Assembly: GCF_042665295.1 (NCBI RefSeq) | Contig: NZ_JBHTCO010000041.1 | Coordinates: 73,074 to 137,073 of the forward strand | Length of the DNA stretch: 64,000 nt | Direction: 5' to 3' | From: Scopulibacillus_A cellulosilyticus | GTDB lineage: Bacteria; Bacillota; Bacilli; Bacillales; Sporolactobacillaceae | Part shown: positions 15,161 to 23,964 of the stretch, one piece after another | Numbering within the stretch: the first letter of the stretch is position 1 | Layout: the number at the start of each line of letters is the position of its first letter | The notes under the pieces: model-generated | Told to the model about the DNA's origin: nothing | Databases searched by the model: none | What the model saw: only the letters and a program-made list of their open reading frames with translations | Program-made: the position numbers and the translations under genes

Positions 15161-15967
15161 ATGAAAATACAATTATTTCAAATTGAGATTATAGAAGGAG
15201 AAGTTGAGCAAAACGAAAGCCGTATAAAAGCCTTATTTGAAGAAAATCTCGAAGCAGATACTGAGATTGTTGTGATACCTGAAATGTGGAATAACGGTTA
15301 TGATTTACACCATTTAGCGGAAAAAGCAGATATCAATTTAACAAGAAGCCTTCCTTTTATCCAAAGTTTAGCAACCAAACATCACGTGGATATTATTGCA
15401 GGTTCAGTTTCAAATAAACGCAATGACAACATTTATAATACAGCCTTTGCGGTATCAAAAACGGGTAAGCTGCTCTATCAAAAAGATAAAATACATCTCG
15501 TGCCGATGTTAGATGAACATTTGTATTTAACTAGTGGAGATGAAGTTCCAGAAGTATTTGAAATTAATGGTATCAAAGCGAGTCAAATTATATGTTATGA
15601 CTTGCGTTTTCCGGAAATTACCCGCTACCCAACGTCTCAAGGAGCCAAAATCATATTTTATGTTGCGCAGTGGACTACAAAAAACATAGATCATTGGAGA
15701 ACACTATTGAAAGCAAGAGCCATAGAAAATTGTGTCTATGTCATTGCATGTAACAGTGTGGGGGACGTTAATAATGAAAATCATGTCGGCAACACATATG
15801 CGGGGCATTCAATCGTCATCGACCCAAACGGAAACATCGTAGAAGAAGCGGGCAACCAAGAAGCAATCATAACAGCAGAAATCGATATACAGAAAGTAGC
15901 AAAACAACAACAAAACATCCCAATTTTCGAAAACCTGAGACCGGATGTTTATAAGTATGCGGAGTAA
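15161..15967 (+). CDS. Carbon-nitrogen hydrolase (nitrilase superfamily, omega-amidase-like)
   Basis: The 268-residue protein has the nitrilase triad: E41 in VVIPEMW, K110 in QKDKIHL, and C145 in QIICYDLRFPE. The CYDLRFPE context and length fit the YafV/Nit2 omega-amidase branch, which hydrolyses 2-oxoglutaramate or similar amides. AGGAGG precedes the ATG. It is cotranscribed with the MBL-fold hydrolase. Confidence 0.88.
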   Translation: MKIQLFQIEIIEGEVEQNESRIKALFEENLEADTEIVVIPEMWNNGYDLHHLAEKADINLTRSLPFIQSLATKHHVDIIAGSVSNKRNDNIYNTAFAVSKTGKLLYQKDKIHLVPMLDEHLYLTSGDEVPEVFEINGIKASQIICYDLRFPEITRYPTSQGAKIIFYVAQWTTKNIDHWRTLLKARAIENCVYVIACNSVGDVNNENHVGNTYAGHSIVIDPNGNIVEEAGNQEAIITAEIDIQKVAKQQQNIPIFENLRPDVYKYAE

Positions 15968-16032
15968 AACTGTGCATAAAGTTTTGTATCCTATAAAATG
16001 CGCTTTATGTAAACACAACATAAGTTGTATAA

Positions 16033-16155
16033 TCAAATTACTTTTATAGTTTTCAAATTTGATAACTGTGAAATCCATTCAACATAAGCACGGGTTCCGT
16101 TTGGCGTAATTACTGCCCCTTGGGGTCTTGTTCCCATATTAACTTTGATTTTGAG
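16033..16155 (-). pseudogene. Remnant of a YVTN-type beta-propeller protein
   Basis: The minus-strand frame ending at TGA 16033 reads VNMGTRPQGAVITPNGTRAYV followed by EWISQ. The R/NPxGAVxTPDGxRAYV pattern is the repeat of YVTN beta-propeller proteins. Only about one repeat remains, with no credible start or upstream blades, so it is a gene relic in the gap between convergent operons. An imperfect hairpin (AAGG-CTGA-CGGTA arms) at about 16222-16258 is also present. Confidence 0.4.
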
Positions 16156-16356
16156 GATAAAGAACGAATAAACAGTTAAAGGCTCCCAATAGTTTAACGG
16201 CCACATAAAGGCAAAATTAAAAGGCCTGAGCCCGGTACAATACCGAATTCAGACCTTACAAGCCGCCTAAGAAAATAATCTGTCTAACTTTATGGGGTCA
16301 CTTCATACGCTAAGGAACCGACTTTTTTTAATTTATCTTGTTAAGCTAACGCATGC

Positions 16357-17106
16357 TTACCCTAACTGGCGTTTAAATGCTTTAATGGCGAAGAAGTAAG
16401 CGATGACCATGATGCCGACGCACCAGGCAAGCGCGATCCAAATACCGTTGCCGACAGACCCTTCATACAAGAGGGCGCGAATCGTATTCACGATTGAAGT
16501 CACGGGCTGGTTCTCAGCGAACGCACGGACAATTTTAGGCATGGTTTCGGTGGGAACAAAGGCCGAACTGATAAACGGCAGGAAAATCAGCGGGTATGAG
16601 TAGGCTGTCGCCCCTTCCATAGATTTCGCTGTCAATCCGGGAATGACCGCCAGCCATGTCAGCGCCAGTGTAAACAGCCCGAGTATCCCAGCCACCGCGA
16701 GCCAATGCAGGATATCAGCGTTGGAACGGAAGCCCATCAAGAGCGCAACGAAGATAACTACCACGACAGTAAGCGCATTGGAAACGAGCGAGGTCAACAC
16801 GTGAGCCCACAATACCGACGAGCGCTTAATGGGCATGGTAATGAAACGCGCCATCAGCCCGCTCTTTACATCCGTAAACAGCCGCAGGGAAGTGTAAGCG
16901 ACGCCGGATGCGATAGCCATCAGCAGTATTCCCGGCAATAAATAATTGACGTAGTTGTCCGTACCTGTCTTTATGGCGCCGCCAAATACGTAGACAAACA
17001 GCAGCATCATCATAATCGGCGTAATTGCCACCGTGATAATCGTATCCGGGCTGCGCATGATGTTGCGCATTAAACGCCCTAGCAATACCCCTGTTTTGCT
17101 TTTCAT
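16357..17106 (-). CDS. ABC-2 type transporter permease (DrrB-like)
   Basis: The 249-residue permease has about six membrane segments and the ABC-2 family layout (for example TDVKSGLMARFITMP and YPLIFLPFISSAFVPTETMP). It starts directly after the ATPase stop (TAAATG), with GGAGATG as ribosome site. With the DrrA-type ATPase it should export a drug, antibiotic or lipid. It is the last gene of a PadR-DUF1048-ATPase-permease cassette that is visibly richer in G+C than its neighbours. Confidence 0.9.
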   Translation of the reverse strand: MKSKTGVLLGRLMRNIMRSPDTIITVAITPIMMMLLFVYVFGGAIKTGTDNYVNYLLPGILLMAIASGVAYTSLRLFTDVKSGLMARFITMPIKRSSVLWAHVLTSLVSNALTVVVVIFVALLMGFRSNADILHWLAVAGILGLFTLALTWLAVIPGLTAKSMEGATAYSYPLIFLPFISSAFVPTETMPKIVRAFAENQPVTSIVNTIRALLYEGSVGNGIWIALAWCVGIMVIAYFFAIKAFKRQLG

Positions 17107-17868
17107 TTACATCTCCTCCTTTTTGCCGATGATCGCGAGGAAAATTTCCTCCAATGTCGGCTGCTTCTCAATGTACTCCACTTTCGCCGGCGGGAACATC
17201 TCTTTGAGTTCGGCAAGGGTACCGGTCGTGATGATTTTCCCGCCATGCAGGATGGCGATGCGGTCTGCCAGTTGTTCGGCTTCCTCCAGGTACTGAGTCG
17301 TCAGCAAGATGGTCGTGCCGCTGCCGGCAAGCTCCTTGACGGTATCCCAGACTTCAATCCGCGCTTCGGGGTCAAGCCCTGTCGTTGGTTCATCGAGAAA
17401 AATGACTGCTGGCGCCCCAATCAGACTCATGGCGATGTCGAGCCGGCGCTTCATCCCGCCGGAATATTTGTCCGCCCGGCGGTTGGCCGCGTCAAGCAGG
17501 CTGAATCTTGCAAGCAGATTATCGGCGACTTGAGCGGGATTGGAAACCCCTCGCAACTTGGCGATCATCATCAGGTTTTCCCGCCCGGTATGCATGCCGT
17601 CTAAAGCTGCGAACTGACCTGTCAGGCTGATGCTCTGGCGAACATGATCCGGTTGACGCTGGACGTCAAAGCCGCAAATGCCTACTTCGCCGGCATCGGG
17701 CTTCATCAGCGTTGAGAGGATGCTGACCGTCGTCGTCTTGCCCGCTCCATTTGATCCCAGCAGTGCGAAAATTTCGCCGCGCCGCACCTCAAAATCCACC
17801 CCCTTTAAGACTTCCTTGTCTTTAAAGGACTTTTTTAACCCTTTTACAGAAATCGCTGCATTGCTCAT
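17107..17868 (-). CDS. ABC transporter ATP-binding protein (DrrA/multidrug type)
   Basis: The 253-residue ATPase has Walker A GSNGAGKTT at 38-46, the signature YSGGMKRRLDIAMSL, Walker B VIFLDEPTTGLD and an H-loop-like TTQYLEEAEQLAD. The SGGMKRR and LTGQFAALD segments are typical of daunorubicin-resistance type exporters. A strong ribosome site precedes the ATG. Probably energises the adjacent ABC-2 permease and is repressed by the PadR protein of the cassette. Confidence 0.92.
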   Translation of the reverse strand: MSNAAISVKGLKKSFKDKEVLKGVDFEVRRGEIFALLGSNGAGKTTTVSILSTLMKPDAGEVGICGFDVQRQPDHVRQSISLTGQFAALDGMHTGRENLMMIAKLRGVSNPAQVADNLLARFSLLDAANRRADKYSGGMKRRLDIAMSLIGAPAVIFLDEPTTGLDPEARIEVWDTVKELAGSGTTILLTTQYLEEAEQLADRIAILHGGKIITTGTLAELKEMFPPAKVEYIEKQPTLEEIFLAIIGKKEEM

Positions 17869-18036
17869 ACTTTTTTCCTCCTTATAAAAATCGCTTTGCG
17901 GAGCTGGATTGCCTATACCCTATTTAGTCTGGCTGATAATCTGTATGACTTAGTACCAAGTTGAAAATATAACTGAATAGCGAAAGCGGCAATTCACATT
18001 TGTAACCAGCTATTCAGTCGGTATTATCCATTGAAT

Positions 18037-18378
18037 TTACTTTTTTCCCAATCGCTTCATGATACTCTGATTCAAATCTTCACGATACTTGGCGACATAG
18101 GTTTTAGCGTTTGCCACTAGTTCGTCGGCAAAGGACGCCACGTCGTCCCCGGTGATTTCCAGAACTTGTTTGCCTTCCGCCGCACCGTCCTCAAACAAAT
18201 CGATTAATTCATACTGTATGTGCAGCATATCCATCCCGTTGCCCGCTGAGAAATTCCACATGTAGTTTTGAATTTTCTTAAATACATACTGGTAGTCCTC
18301 TGGCAGGGCTTCAACCCGTGCCATCATCATTTTGTACTCTTTTTTATCACCAATCATTTTTTTGAACATTTCCATCAT
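18037..18378 (-). CDS. DUF1048-family protein
   Basis: The 113-residue soluble, helical protein (MMEMFKKMIGDKKEYKMMMARVEALPEDYQYVFKKIQNYMW...) matches the DUF1048 family, which is repeatedly found between PadR regulators and ABC exporters in Firmicutes. AAGGAGG precedes the start. Function unknown; it is presumed to be tied to the exporter or its regulation because of constant gene order. Confidence 0.8.
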   Translation of the reverse strand: MMEMFKKMIGDKKEYKMMMARVEALPEDYQYVFKKIQNYMWNFSAGNGMDMLHIQYELIDLFEDGAAEGKQVLEITGDDVASFADELVANAKTYVAKYREDLNQSIMKRLGKK

Positions 18379-18449
18379 ATTATTTTTCCTCCTTTTTTAT
18401 AAAGCTGTACAAGACACTCCAAAAATATCGGACGGATTATCTTATGAAG

Positions 18450-18770
18450 CTAGGTTGACTTTAAGACATTAATTTTTGATGATACAAAATCCCATTTTTT
18501 CCAAAACAATTCAAGTTCCTGGCGGCCAGCCTCATTAAGTGAGTAAAACTTGCGGGGCGGCCCCATATCTGACGGTTTCTTTTCTACGTTCACCAGTTTT
18601 TTCTTTTCTAATCGCATGAGGATGGTGTAGACCGTCCCTTCCACGACTTCGGTAAACCCAAGCTCGTTCAGGCGGCGGGTTATCTCGTAGCCATAGGTTT
18701 CATGGCGGCTGATGATTTCCAGCACGCAGCCTTCCAGCGAACCCCTCAGCATTTCGGTTAAATTTTCCAT
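18450..18770 (-). CDS. PadR-family transcriptional regulator
   Basis: The 106-residue winged-helix protein (LRGSLEGCVLEIISRHETYGYEITRRLNELGF...EGTVYTILMRLEKKKLV) is a short PadR regulator of the LmrR type. The ATG at 18770 is preferred because AGAGGTGG lies eight nt upstream; the GTG at 18782 overlaps that site. It heads the DUF1048/ABC cassette and probably represses it until a drug ligand binds. The upstream region 18783-18900 contains TTACATTG/CAATGTAAC motifs that could be operators. Confidence 0.9.
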   Translation of the reverse strand: MENLTEMLRGSLEGCVLEIISRHETYGYEITRRLNELGFTEVVEGTVYTILMRLEKKKLVNVEKKPSDMGPPRKFYSLNEAGRQELELFWKKWDFVSSKINVLKST

Positions 18771-19028
18771 GTTCAGAGCCACCTCTATTTTGTCTGACTT
18801 ATATTCAATGTAACTTAGTAGCGAGGTAAATTTTTTTAAATAACTTTTTGGAAATCACGCTATTAAGTATTACTTATTACAGGTACATTGTAACACCGAG
18901 TAGAAGAGGTGTCAACTATTTTTCTTAAAAATATTTCGATACCAATTTGAGCTGCGATTTTTCCTTTTTCCATAAAAACTGGACTAAGATGAGTTTCCTT
19001 ATTGGCGCTACCCCTTTTTGCATGACAT

Positions 19029-19316
19029 TTATAACCTTATAACGACTTCTGCCCCGTCCTTATCTTTCACTTCAACGATTGTTAATCCTCGATATCGCTT
19101 GATTTCCCTCAATAAATGCCTAACTTCTCTACGATCAATTGACATGGGAATAAACGATTTTGTATTTTCATCTACGTTCTTCTGGATAAACTTACTGTTT
19201 ACAAATTTCCATAGTAATGGTGAAGTTGCAATCCAACCACCGGCACGTAAAAGGGTGTATGGCAAAGGAACCGTGAATTTCCTCTTGCCTTTAAGTTTCA
19301 CTTTAACTTTTAACAT
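19029..19316 (-). CDS. Hypothetical protein of a DUF2089 gene trio
   Basis: The roughly 95-residue basic protein (MLKVKVKLKGKRKFTVPLPY...WIATSPLLWKFVNSKF) has a short hydrophobic patch and a C-terminal DRREVRHLLREIKRYRGLTIVEVKDKDG segment. That segment resembles the end of YvlB-type proteins. The start is at the ATG 6 nt after the upstream stop (a GTG overlapping that stop is the alternative). It is translationally coupled to the SHOCT/YvlB-like gene. Function unknown. Confidence 0.6.
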   Translation of the reverse strand: MLKVKVKLKGKRKFTVPLPYTLLRAGGWIATSPLLWKFVNSKFIQKNVDENTKSFIPMSIDRREVRHLLREIKRYRGLTIVEVKDKDGAEVVIRL

Positions 19317-19321
19317 GGCGA

Positions 19322-19717
19322 TCACTCAATGACGACGGAGACTTTTTCGCCTTTTTTACTTTCGACATCGACAATTTGACCAGACAATTCGTTTTCAATT
19401 GCTTTCAAAATCAAATCCACGTCAAGAACGTCGATATCTTTTACGTACTTAGCGGATTCAGGTATTGCCGTAGCAATGCTAAGACCTGTTTTCAACGCAA
19501 CTTTGATTAGTCTCAATGGCAAGTTTACATTTACTTTATCGCCTTCTTCCGACATAACGCGAACTTTTAACATTTTATCCAGATAGTTTGAGCCTTTAAT
19601 CGCAGCTGAAGTCGAACCTTTTATCTTTAATGCTTGAATTAGTTCACTAGCCTCATCTGAATCAAGCTTTCCCTCTTGAACCATTGTAAGTACCTTCGTA
19701 ATTTCTTCTTTCATCAT
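19322..19717 (-). CDS. YvlB/SHOCT-like domain protein
   Basis: The 131-residue protein begins with a short helical domain (EEITKVLTMVQEGKLDSDEASELIQAL) of the SHOCT/YvlB-N type. After a linker comes a repeat-like basic/hydrophobic half (LKVRVMSEEGDKVNVNLPLRLIKVALKTG). Such proteins accompany DUF2089 regulators and envelope-stress genes. Middle gene of the trio, 12 nt after the DUF2089 gene. Confidence 0.65.
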   Translation of the reverse strand: MMKEEITKVLTMVQEGKLDSDEASELIQALKIKGSTSAAIKGSNYLDKMLKVRVMSEEGDKVNVNLPLRLIKVALKTGLSIATAIPESAKYVKDIDVLDVDLILKAIENELSGQIVDVESKKGEKVSVVIE

Positions 19718-19729
19718 CCAGTTTCTCCT

Positions 19730-20092
19730 TTAATTTCTCTTTATTATTTTTAATGCTTCTTCAGGAGAGATTTCTCCTTTTTCGAGCATGTCAATTACTT
19801 TCTTATCATCTACATCGCTTTTCTTTTCGGCGAGCCCAAGTGCAGAAACAATTTCGTTTAACTTCCCGCGTACAGTTGGATAGGAAACCCCCAATTCTTT
19901 TTCAACTTCTTTAATATTTCCACGGCTTTTAAGGAAGATTTCGATAAAAAATAGCTGTTCTTGATCAAGAGTTGCAAACTTGGATAGCTCAAATTCATTT
20001 TCAATTGTTGTATGGCAATGCGTACACTGTAACTTTGTAATCTTTAACACTTCACTGCAAACAGGGCAGTTTGTGATAACTTGGTAAGCCAT
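19730..20092 (-). CDS. DUF2089 zinc-ribbon/HTH protein
   Basis: The 120-residue protein has an N-terminal zinc ribbon (NCPVCSEVLKITKLQCTHCH) and a central HTH-like region (RGNIKEVEKELGVSYPTVRGKLNEIVSALG), then a DMLEKGEISPEEALKIIK helix like that in YvlB. These match the DUF2089 family of putative regulators. The ATG at 20092 with GAGGGGAAG upstream is preferred over the longer frame from 20158. It probably regulates the two downstream genes. Confidence 0.85.
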   Translation of the reverse strand: MAYQVITNCPVCSEVLKITKLQCTHCHTTIENEFELSKFATLDQEQLFFIEIFLKSRGNIKEVEKELGVSYPTVRGKLNEIVSALGLAEKKSDVDDKKVIDMLEKGEISPEEALKIIKRN

Positions 20093-20289
20093 ATTCTTCC
20101 CCTCTCTTAATGTTATTAATATTTTATTACACATATTTAATAAAGTAAATGATTTCAATTGATTTTTTTAATAACCAAATAAAGATAATTAATTAATCTT
20201 AAATCGTTAATCAGAAAATGAAACACTGATTGAACAAAATTTAAAAAGGGTTAACCTCAAATCGGTTAAATGTGAGTAATCTCTGCAAA

Positions 20290-20332
20290 ATAAGCCGATC
20301 TCCCATTTATTTAGGAAATTGGCTTTTCATTC
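20290..20332 (-). terminator. Likely terminator of the 20374-21375 gene
   Basis: AAGCCGATCTCC and GGAAATTGGCTT form an imperfect 12-bp stem. Both strands have T-rich 3' flanks; the minus-strand gene ending at 20374 is the only candidate user. Confidence 0.6.
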
Positions 20333-20373
20333 TTATAATCACGATTATGTATATCAGAAGTGACTTTTAAAAT

Positions 20374-21375
20374 TCATTCTATATTTTTATAGTCCTTACC
20401 GCGAACTATTACTTTATAAGGCTCGTGATCAACCCATTGAGCTAGATATTTCGATTGAAGCATAGTATGAATGTTTCTCACAATTTCCTGTTTTAGTTCC
20501 TTTGCTTGGGGCGCTTTACTCATTACTGATGTTTTTATAATGATTTGTAAGGGTTCTGGATGAAAGGAATAAGCAAACCCGTAAACGTGGTATGCCTTTT
20601 TGGACATCATCTCTTCAAGGATGACTGGGAAAATATGTTCATTCCATTTAAGATCTTTTATCTCACTCTGGCTTTTGTCATCACCATTATTCTCAATATT
20701 CCTGACCTTAATAATGCAATCCCTAAAACCAGAAGATTGAACGACAGACTTAATCTGATTTAGGATATCTTTTTTAGTCTTAATATAATCTTGTTTTGGG
20801 CCAACAAGTTCTATTGTAATCGCCTTTGAATCCATGGTTAAGAATACAATTTTCATTTTATATTTTTCGACTACTCGAGAAATGTCATTCGATAATTCCT
20901 TATACTTTTTTTGTTCTTCATTTATTTTCAGTTCATTCTTTTGATCTACGGAATCCGGTCTATTTTTCTTTTCCCTACTTACTTTTATTGTATAGGCATC
21001 ATATCCTCTTGTTTTTAATACATCACTGACTGTCTCTTTCACACCACTTTTCACTTTGTTGTAATAGGTTTTTGTTCCCTTGACCTTAACGTTTAATATT
21101 TTATGGGAATGTGGGGTATACACAGGAATATTTATGTCATTCAAGCTTATTTTGTATCCTTTTTTATTCAATTCATCTTTTATAACTTCATCCAAATGAC
21201 CGATTCTTAGTCTTTTAATATCAGTTGGTGCATGCGTTTCTTCAAACGATTTAGCCCTATTAGATCCTTCAAAATGGGAATAGGTTAAGAAGACAGTAAA
21301 GAACACGCAAATGATTATGCCGCCACCAATTAAAAAACCTTTTTCTTCATGAATTATCTCCCCCCTTAATGACAC
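20374..21375 (-). CDS. Membrane-anchored hypothetical protein (DUF4030-like)
   Basis: The 333-residue protein has one N-terminal membrane segment (FLIGGGIIICVFFTVFLTYSHF) and a large lysine-rich extracytoplasmic part. It contains two similar segments around KVKGTKTYYNKVKSGVKETVSDVLKTRGYDAY and VGPKQDYIKTKKDILNQIKSVVQSSGF. This fits a DUF4030-type repeat protein of Bacillus, a group without known function. It stands alone with no operon partner. Confidence 0.6.
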   Translation of the reverse strand: MSLRGEIIHEEKGFLIGGGIIICVFFTVFLTYSHFEGSNRAKSFEETHAPTDIKRLRIGHLDEVIKDELNKKGYKISLNDINIPVYTPHSHKILNVKVKGTKTYYNKVKSGVKETVSDVLKTRGYDAYTIKVSREKKNRPDSVDQKNELKINEEQKKYKELSNDISRVVEKYKMKIVFLTMDSKAITIELVGPKQDYIKTKKDILNQIKSVVQSSGFRDCIIKVRNIENNGDDKSQSEIKDLKWNEHIFPVILEEMMSKKAYHVYGFAYSFHPEPLQIIIKTSVMSKAPQAKELKQEIVRNIHTMLQSKYLAQWVDHEPYKVIVRGKDYKNIE

Positions 21376-21460
21376 CCTTTCTTAATTAAAATATGTACGA
21401 GCGTTTAGAGTATTCATTTAACGGTTCATTATCAAACTTGTGTTAGTTAAATAAAATAAA

Positions 21461-21500
21461 GAAACCTGATTCTCTTTAAAATAAAGTAGAATCAGGTTTC
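21461..21500. other. Orphan perfect hairpin in a divergent intergenic region
   Basis: GAAACCTGATTCT (21461-21473) pairs with AGAATCAGGTTTC (21488-21500), with an inner CTTTA/TAAAG pairing. On the minus strand a T-rich run follows. It lies upstream of two divergent genes, so it terminates no visible gene. Confidence 0.6.
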
Positions 21501-21637
21501 AGAATTTCTGATAAACAGGGCTATGTAAATTAATCAAAGTTTTTCATTATCCCTTTAACTAAGATTATTTTCGATGATTTAAACAACAAAAGGTATAGTA
21601 AAATTTACTTGTAAGTTTTATTAAAAAGAGGAAAAGA

Positions 21638-22146
21638 GTGAAGAAAAAAACACATTGATACTCGGTTGCTTGTTGGCATTCTTACTGATTGTGCTATCTG
21701 CCTGCGGAAACTCTTCTAATGCTGCCAGTTCACCATCTGAAAATCAATCAAATTCGAACAGCACATCCAATGGTAAATCAGACTCTTCCTCTAAAGCAAA
21801 AAATTCATCAAGCAACCGACAGAAAAGTAATACTGTAAGTACTTGCGAAGGCACCAACAGTAGTGATAAAAATAGTGGGTCTGAAGCTGTCAATTATTCA
21901 AATAACTCTTCACAAGCATCAAGTACAAAGTTATCAAATCACAGCAGCAATCAGAAGTTATATAGATGCCAGAACAAATGCAGTGATTAATGCCACACTC
22001 AAAGTGGAAAGTATGAAGAAATTATAAAGGAACACACAAAAGACGGCTGGCGTTTACATACCTTCGCTCCACTTTCTTCCGGAATAGCCGGAGGTTTTGG
22101 GCAAACAATTGCTGTAGAAATCATTTTTGAAAAAGAAGTTCAATAA
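21638..22146 (+). pseudogene. Frameshifted lipoprotein gene with DUF4177-like C-terminus
   Basis: GTG at 21638 behind GAGGAAAAGA opens a lysine-rich signal start that stops after six codons. Adding one A to the 7-A tract at 21644-21650 would join it to a lipoprotein signal (LILGCLLAFLLIVLSAC) and a long Ser/Asn-rich linker in the +1 frame. The linker frame stops at 21990. Further codons from another frame (YIDARTNAVINATLKVE) and then GKYEEIIKEHTKDGWRLHTFAPLSSG up to TAA 22146 match a DUF4177-type ending. At least two frame breaks make this a decayed gene. Confidence 0.7.
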
Positions 22147-22151
22147 TAATT

Positions 22152-22186
22152 AACCGATTCTCCTTAATCAAAGGAAAATCGGTTTT
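22152..22186 (+). terminator. Terminator after the broken lipoprotein gene
   Basis: AACCGATT pairs with AATCGGTT (plus TCCTT/AAGGA inside) and is followed by TT. The stretch 22187-22482 beyond it holds no gene I can support, only the promoter region of the sigma factor operon. Confidence 0.7.
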
Positions 22187-22482
22187 CATATTTATAAAAG
22201 GATTATGTAATGCCAGGACCAAAATACAGGAGAAAATCTTCACCAACTGCACCCTTTAATGGAATACTAAATCATAATTCCAACCTTTAACTAAACAATT
22301 TTTCTTTCAAAATGCCCCGTTATTACAGATTAACTCCCATGTAAATTATCTCTCAAATGTATTGCTGGAAACATCGCAAATACAGAATTACTTCCCATTC
22401 ATAATTTAATTTATATAAAATCAATTTATGTGTATACATTTTTAAATGCTCATCCGTTGTATAAGTGTAGGGAGGTCAAAAT

Positions 22483-22974
22483 ATGAAAAAGGAAAATGTA
22501 CTAGCCTCCTATCTTATTAATTTAGGAAAGGAAGTGTACCGGGTATTACTAGCAAAAGGAGCCAAAAAAGAAGATGCGGAAGATATTATTCAAAATACCT
22601 TTTACAAAGTTTATCTATTGATGGATGACCTAACAGAGAGCAATATACGCCCGTGGTTTTTTCGAGTATCACTCAATGAATATATTGACTTGAAAAGGAA
22701 AAAGGAGAAGCAAAACGTTTACTTATCTGAAGAAATTTATTCAAAGCTGCAATATACAGATCATGAATTTGATGTCATTTTAAATAAAGATGAGATTTTC
22801 TGTTTGTTAAAAGACATCAAAAAGGAATATAAAGAAATTTTCTTTTTAAAGTATTATTATGATTTTTCATATGAGGAAATTGCCATTATTTTAGACATTC
22901 GAGTAGATAGCGTAAAGCAAAAATTATATCGCGCACGTAAATTTATTCACTCAAAAATAGGAGGAAAACATTAA
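22483..22974 (+). CDS. ECF RNA polymerase sigma factor
   Basis: The 163-residue protein has sigma region 2 (KKEDAEDIIQNTFYKVYLLMD...RPWFFRVSLNEYIDLKRK) and region 4 (EYKEIFFLKYYYDFSYEEIAIILDIRVDSVKQKLYRARK). These define an extracytoplasmic-function sigma factor. GGGAGG precedes the ATG. Its stop overlaps the next start (TAATG), so it is translated together with a membrane protein that is probably its anti-sigma factor. Confidence 0.93.
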   Translation: MKKENVLASYLINLGKEVYRVLLAKGAKKEDAEDIIQNTFYKVYLLMDDLTESNIRPWFFRVSLNEYIDLKRKKEKQNVYLSEEIYSKLQYTDHEFDVILNKDEIFCLLKDIKKEYKEIFFLKYYYDFSYEEIAIILDIRVDSVKQKLYRARKFIHSKIGGKH

Positions 22975-23879
22975 TGGACAATTCGTTAAATGGTGCTTTA
23001 AAAAAGGCTAAACGAAAACAACTCCTAAAAATCATTATTACAACAATTATTGTTGTAATAATACTATTGCCAATTCTCTATAAAACAGGCAACTACTTTG
23101 CCGCGAAAAGTTCCTCAAGACTTCATGAACAGCTTTTTTTACATAATGAAATTGCTGAACCTAATATTCAAATCGACTCACAAGTAACAAATAATTCATC
23201 GATGTTTGGCGGCAATATTGTTACAAATCGTTCTAAAAATATCGATGGCTATTTAGTTCAATGGAGTACACTTACAAGCTCGTATGATTGGGTTCGCACC
23301 AATATTGATTACAATGAGTTAGTACCGGGATCTTATGGGTCTAACAAAGAGTTATATGAGTATGATAAACAAACAAAGAATAAAGTCGCGACATTTTATA
23401 ATCCATCCATTAAAAAGTACGATGATGGCATACCTAATGAACTGGGAGAAGTTTCACAAATGAAAAATCACGTTGCGGAAGTTGCTATTTCTTTCGATAA
23501 GCCCTATACCTTTCAAGAAATACAAGCAAAAATCCCTGACAATTTAAACATCGTATGGTTGTATATGACATCACCAATTACAGATGAAAATAAAGGACCC
23601 GCGGGTTTGCCGGTTTATGGATTTGATCCATCTGACTCGCCAAAAAAAGCATACAACAACTTCATTAATGCGCTTAAAAAATATAATGGTGATGACGATA
23701 CAATAAAAAAATTTTTAAAATCAAATAAGGGTAAACAGTTTAGTAAAGTGAAAATTTTAGGGGTAATGCTCACGGGCCAAACAAAAAATTTTAAAGCCTT
23801 GAAAAATAAAGAATTTATTCGTGGTGCTTCAGTAGGAGCTACGGCGCAAATTGTCCCTTATATTAAACCTGAAAAATGA
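22974..23879 (+). CDS. Membrane anti-sigma factor (Sigma_reg_N/C domains)
   Basis: The 301-residue protein has a short cytoplasmic N-terminus, one membrane segment (IIITTIIVVIILLPILYKTG) and a large extracytoplasmic domain. That domain includes VAEVAISFDKPYTFQEIQAKIPDNLNIVWLY, characteristic of the sigma-regulator C-terminal domain family. Such proteins hold the cognate ECF sigma factor at the membrane until an envelope signal arrives. It follows the sigma gene with one base overlap. Confidence 0.85.
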   Translation: MDNSLNGALKKAKRKQLLKIIITTIIVVIILLPILYKTGNYFAAKSSSRLHEQLFLHNEIAEPNIQIDSQVTNNSSMFGGNIVTNRSKNIDGYLVQWSTLTSSYDWVRTNIDYNELVPGSYGSNKELYEYDKQTKNKVATFYNPSIKKYDDGIPNELGEVSQMKNHVAEVAISFDKPYTFQEIQAKIPDNLNIVWLYMTSPITDENKGPAGLPVYGFDPSDSPKKAYNNFINALKKYNGDDDTIKKFLKSNKGKQFSKVKILGVMLTGQTKNFKALKNKEFIRGASVGATAQIVPYIKPEK

Positions 23880-23964
23880 CCCGTATAAAATTAATGTCCT
23901 TAGTAAAGATAAAAAATATTAATTAATGAATGACAAGCACAATCCAATGTTCCTAATAAACGTG

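Noticed and set aside
17245..17604. 119-codon plus-strand ORF inside the ABC ATPase gene
   Set aside because: It is an antisense shadow of the GC-rich ATPase gene with no ribosome site or recognisable motif.
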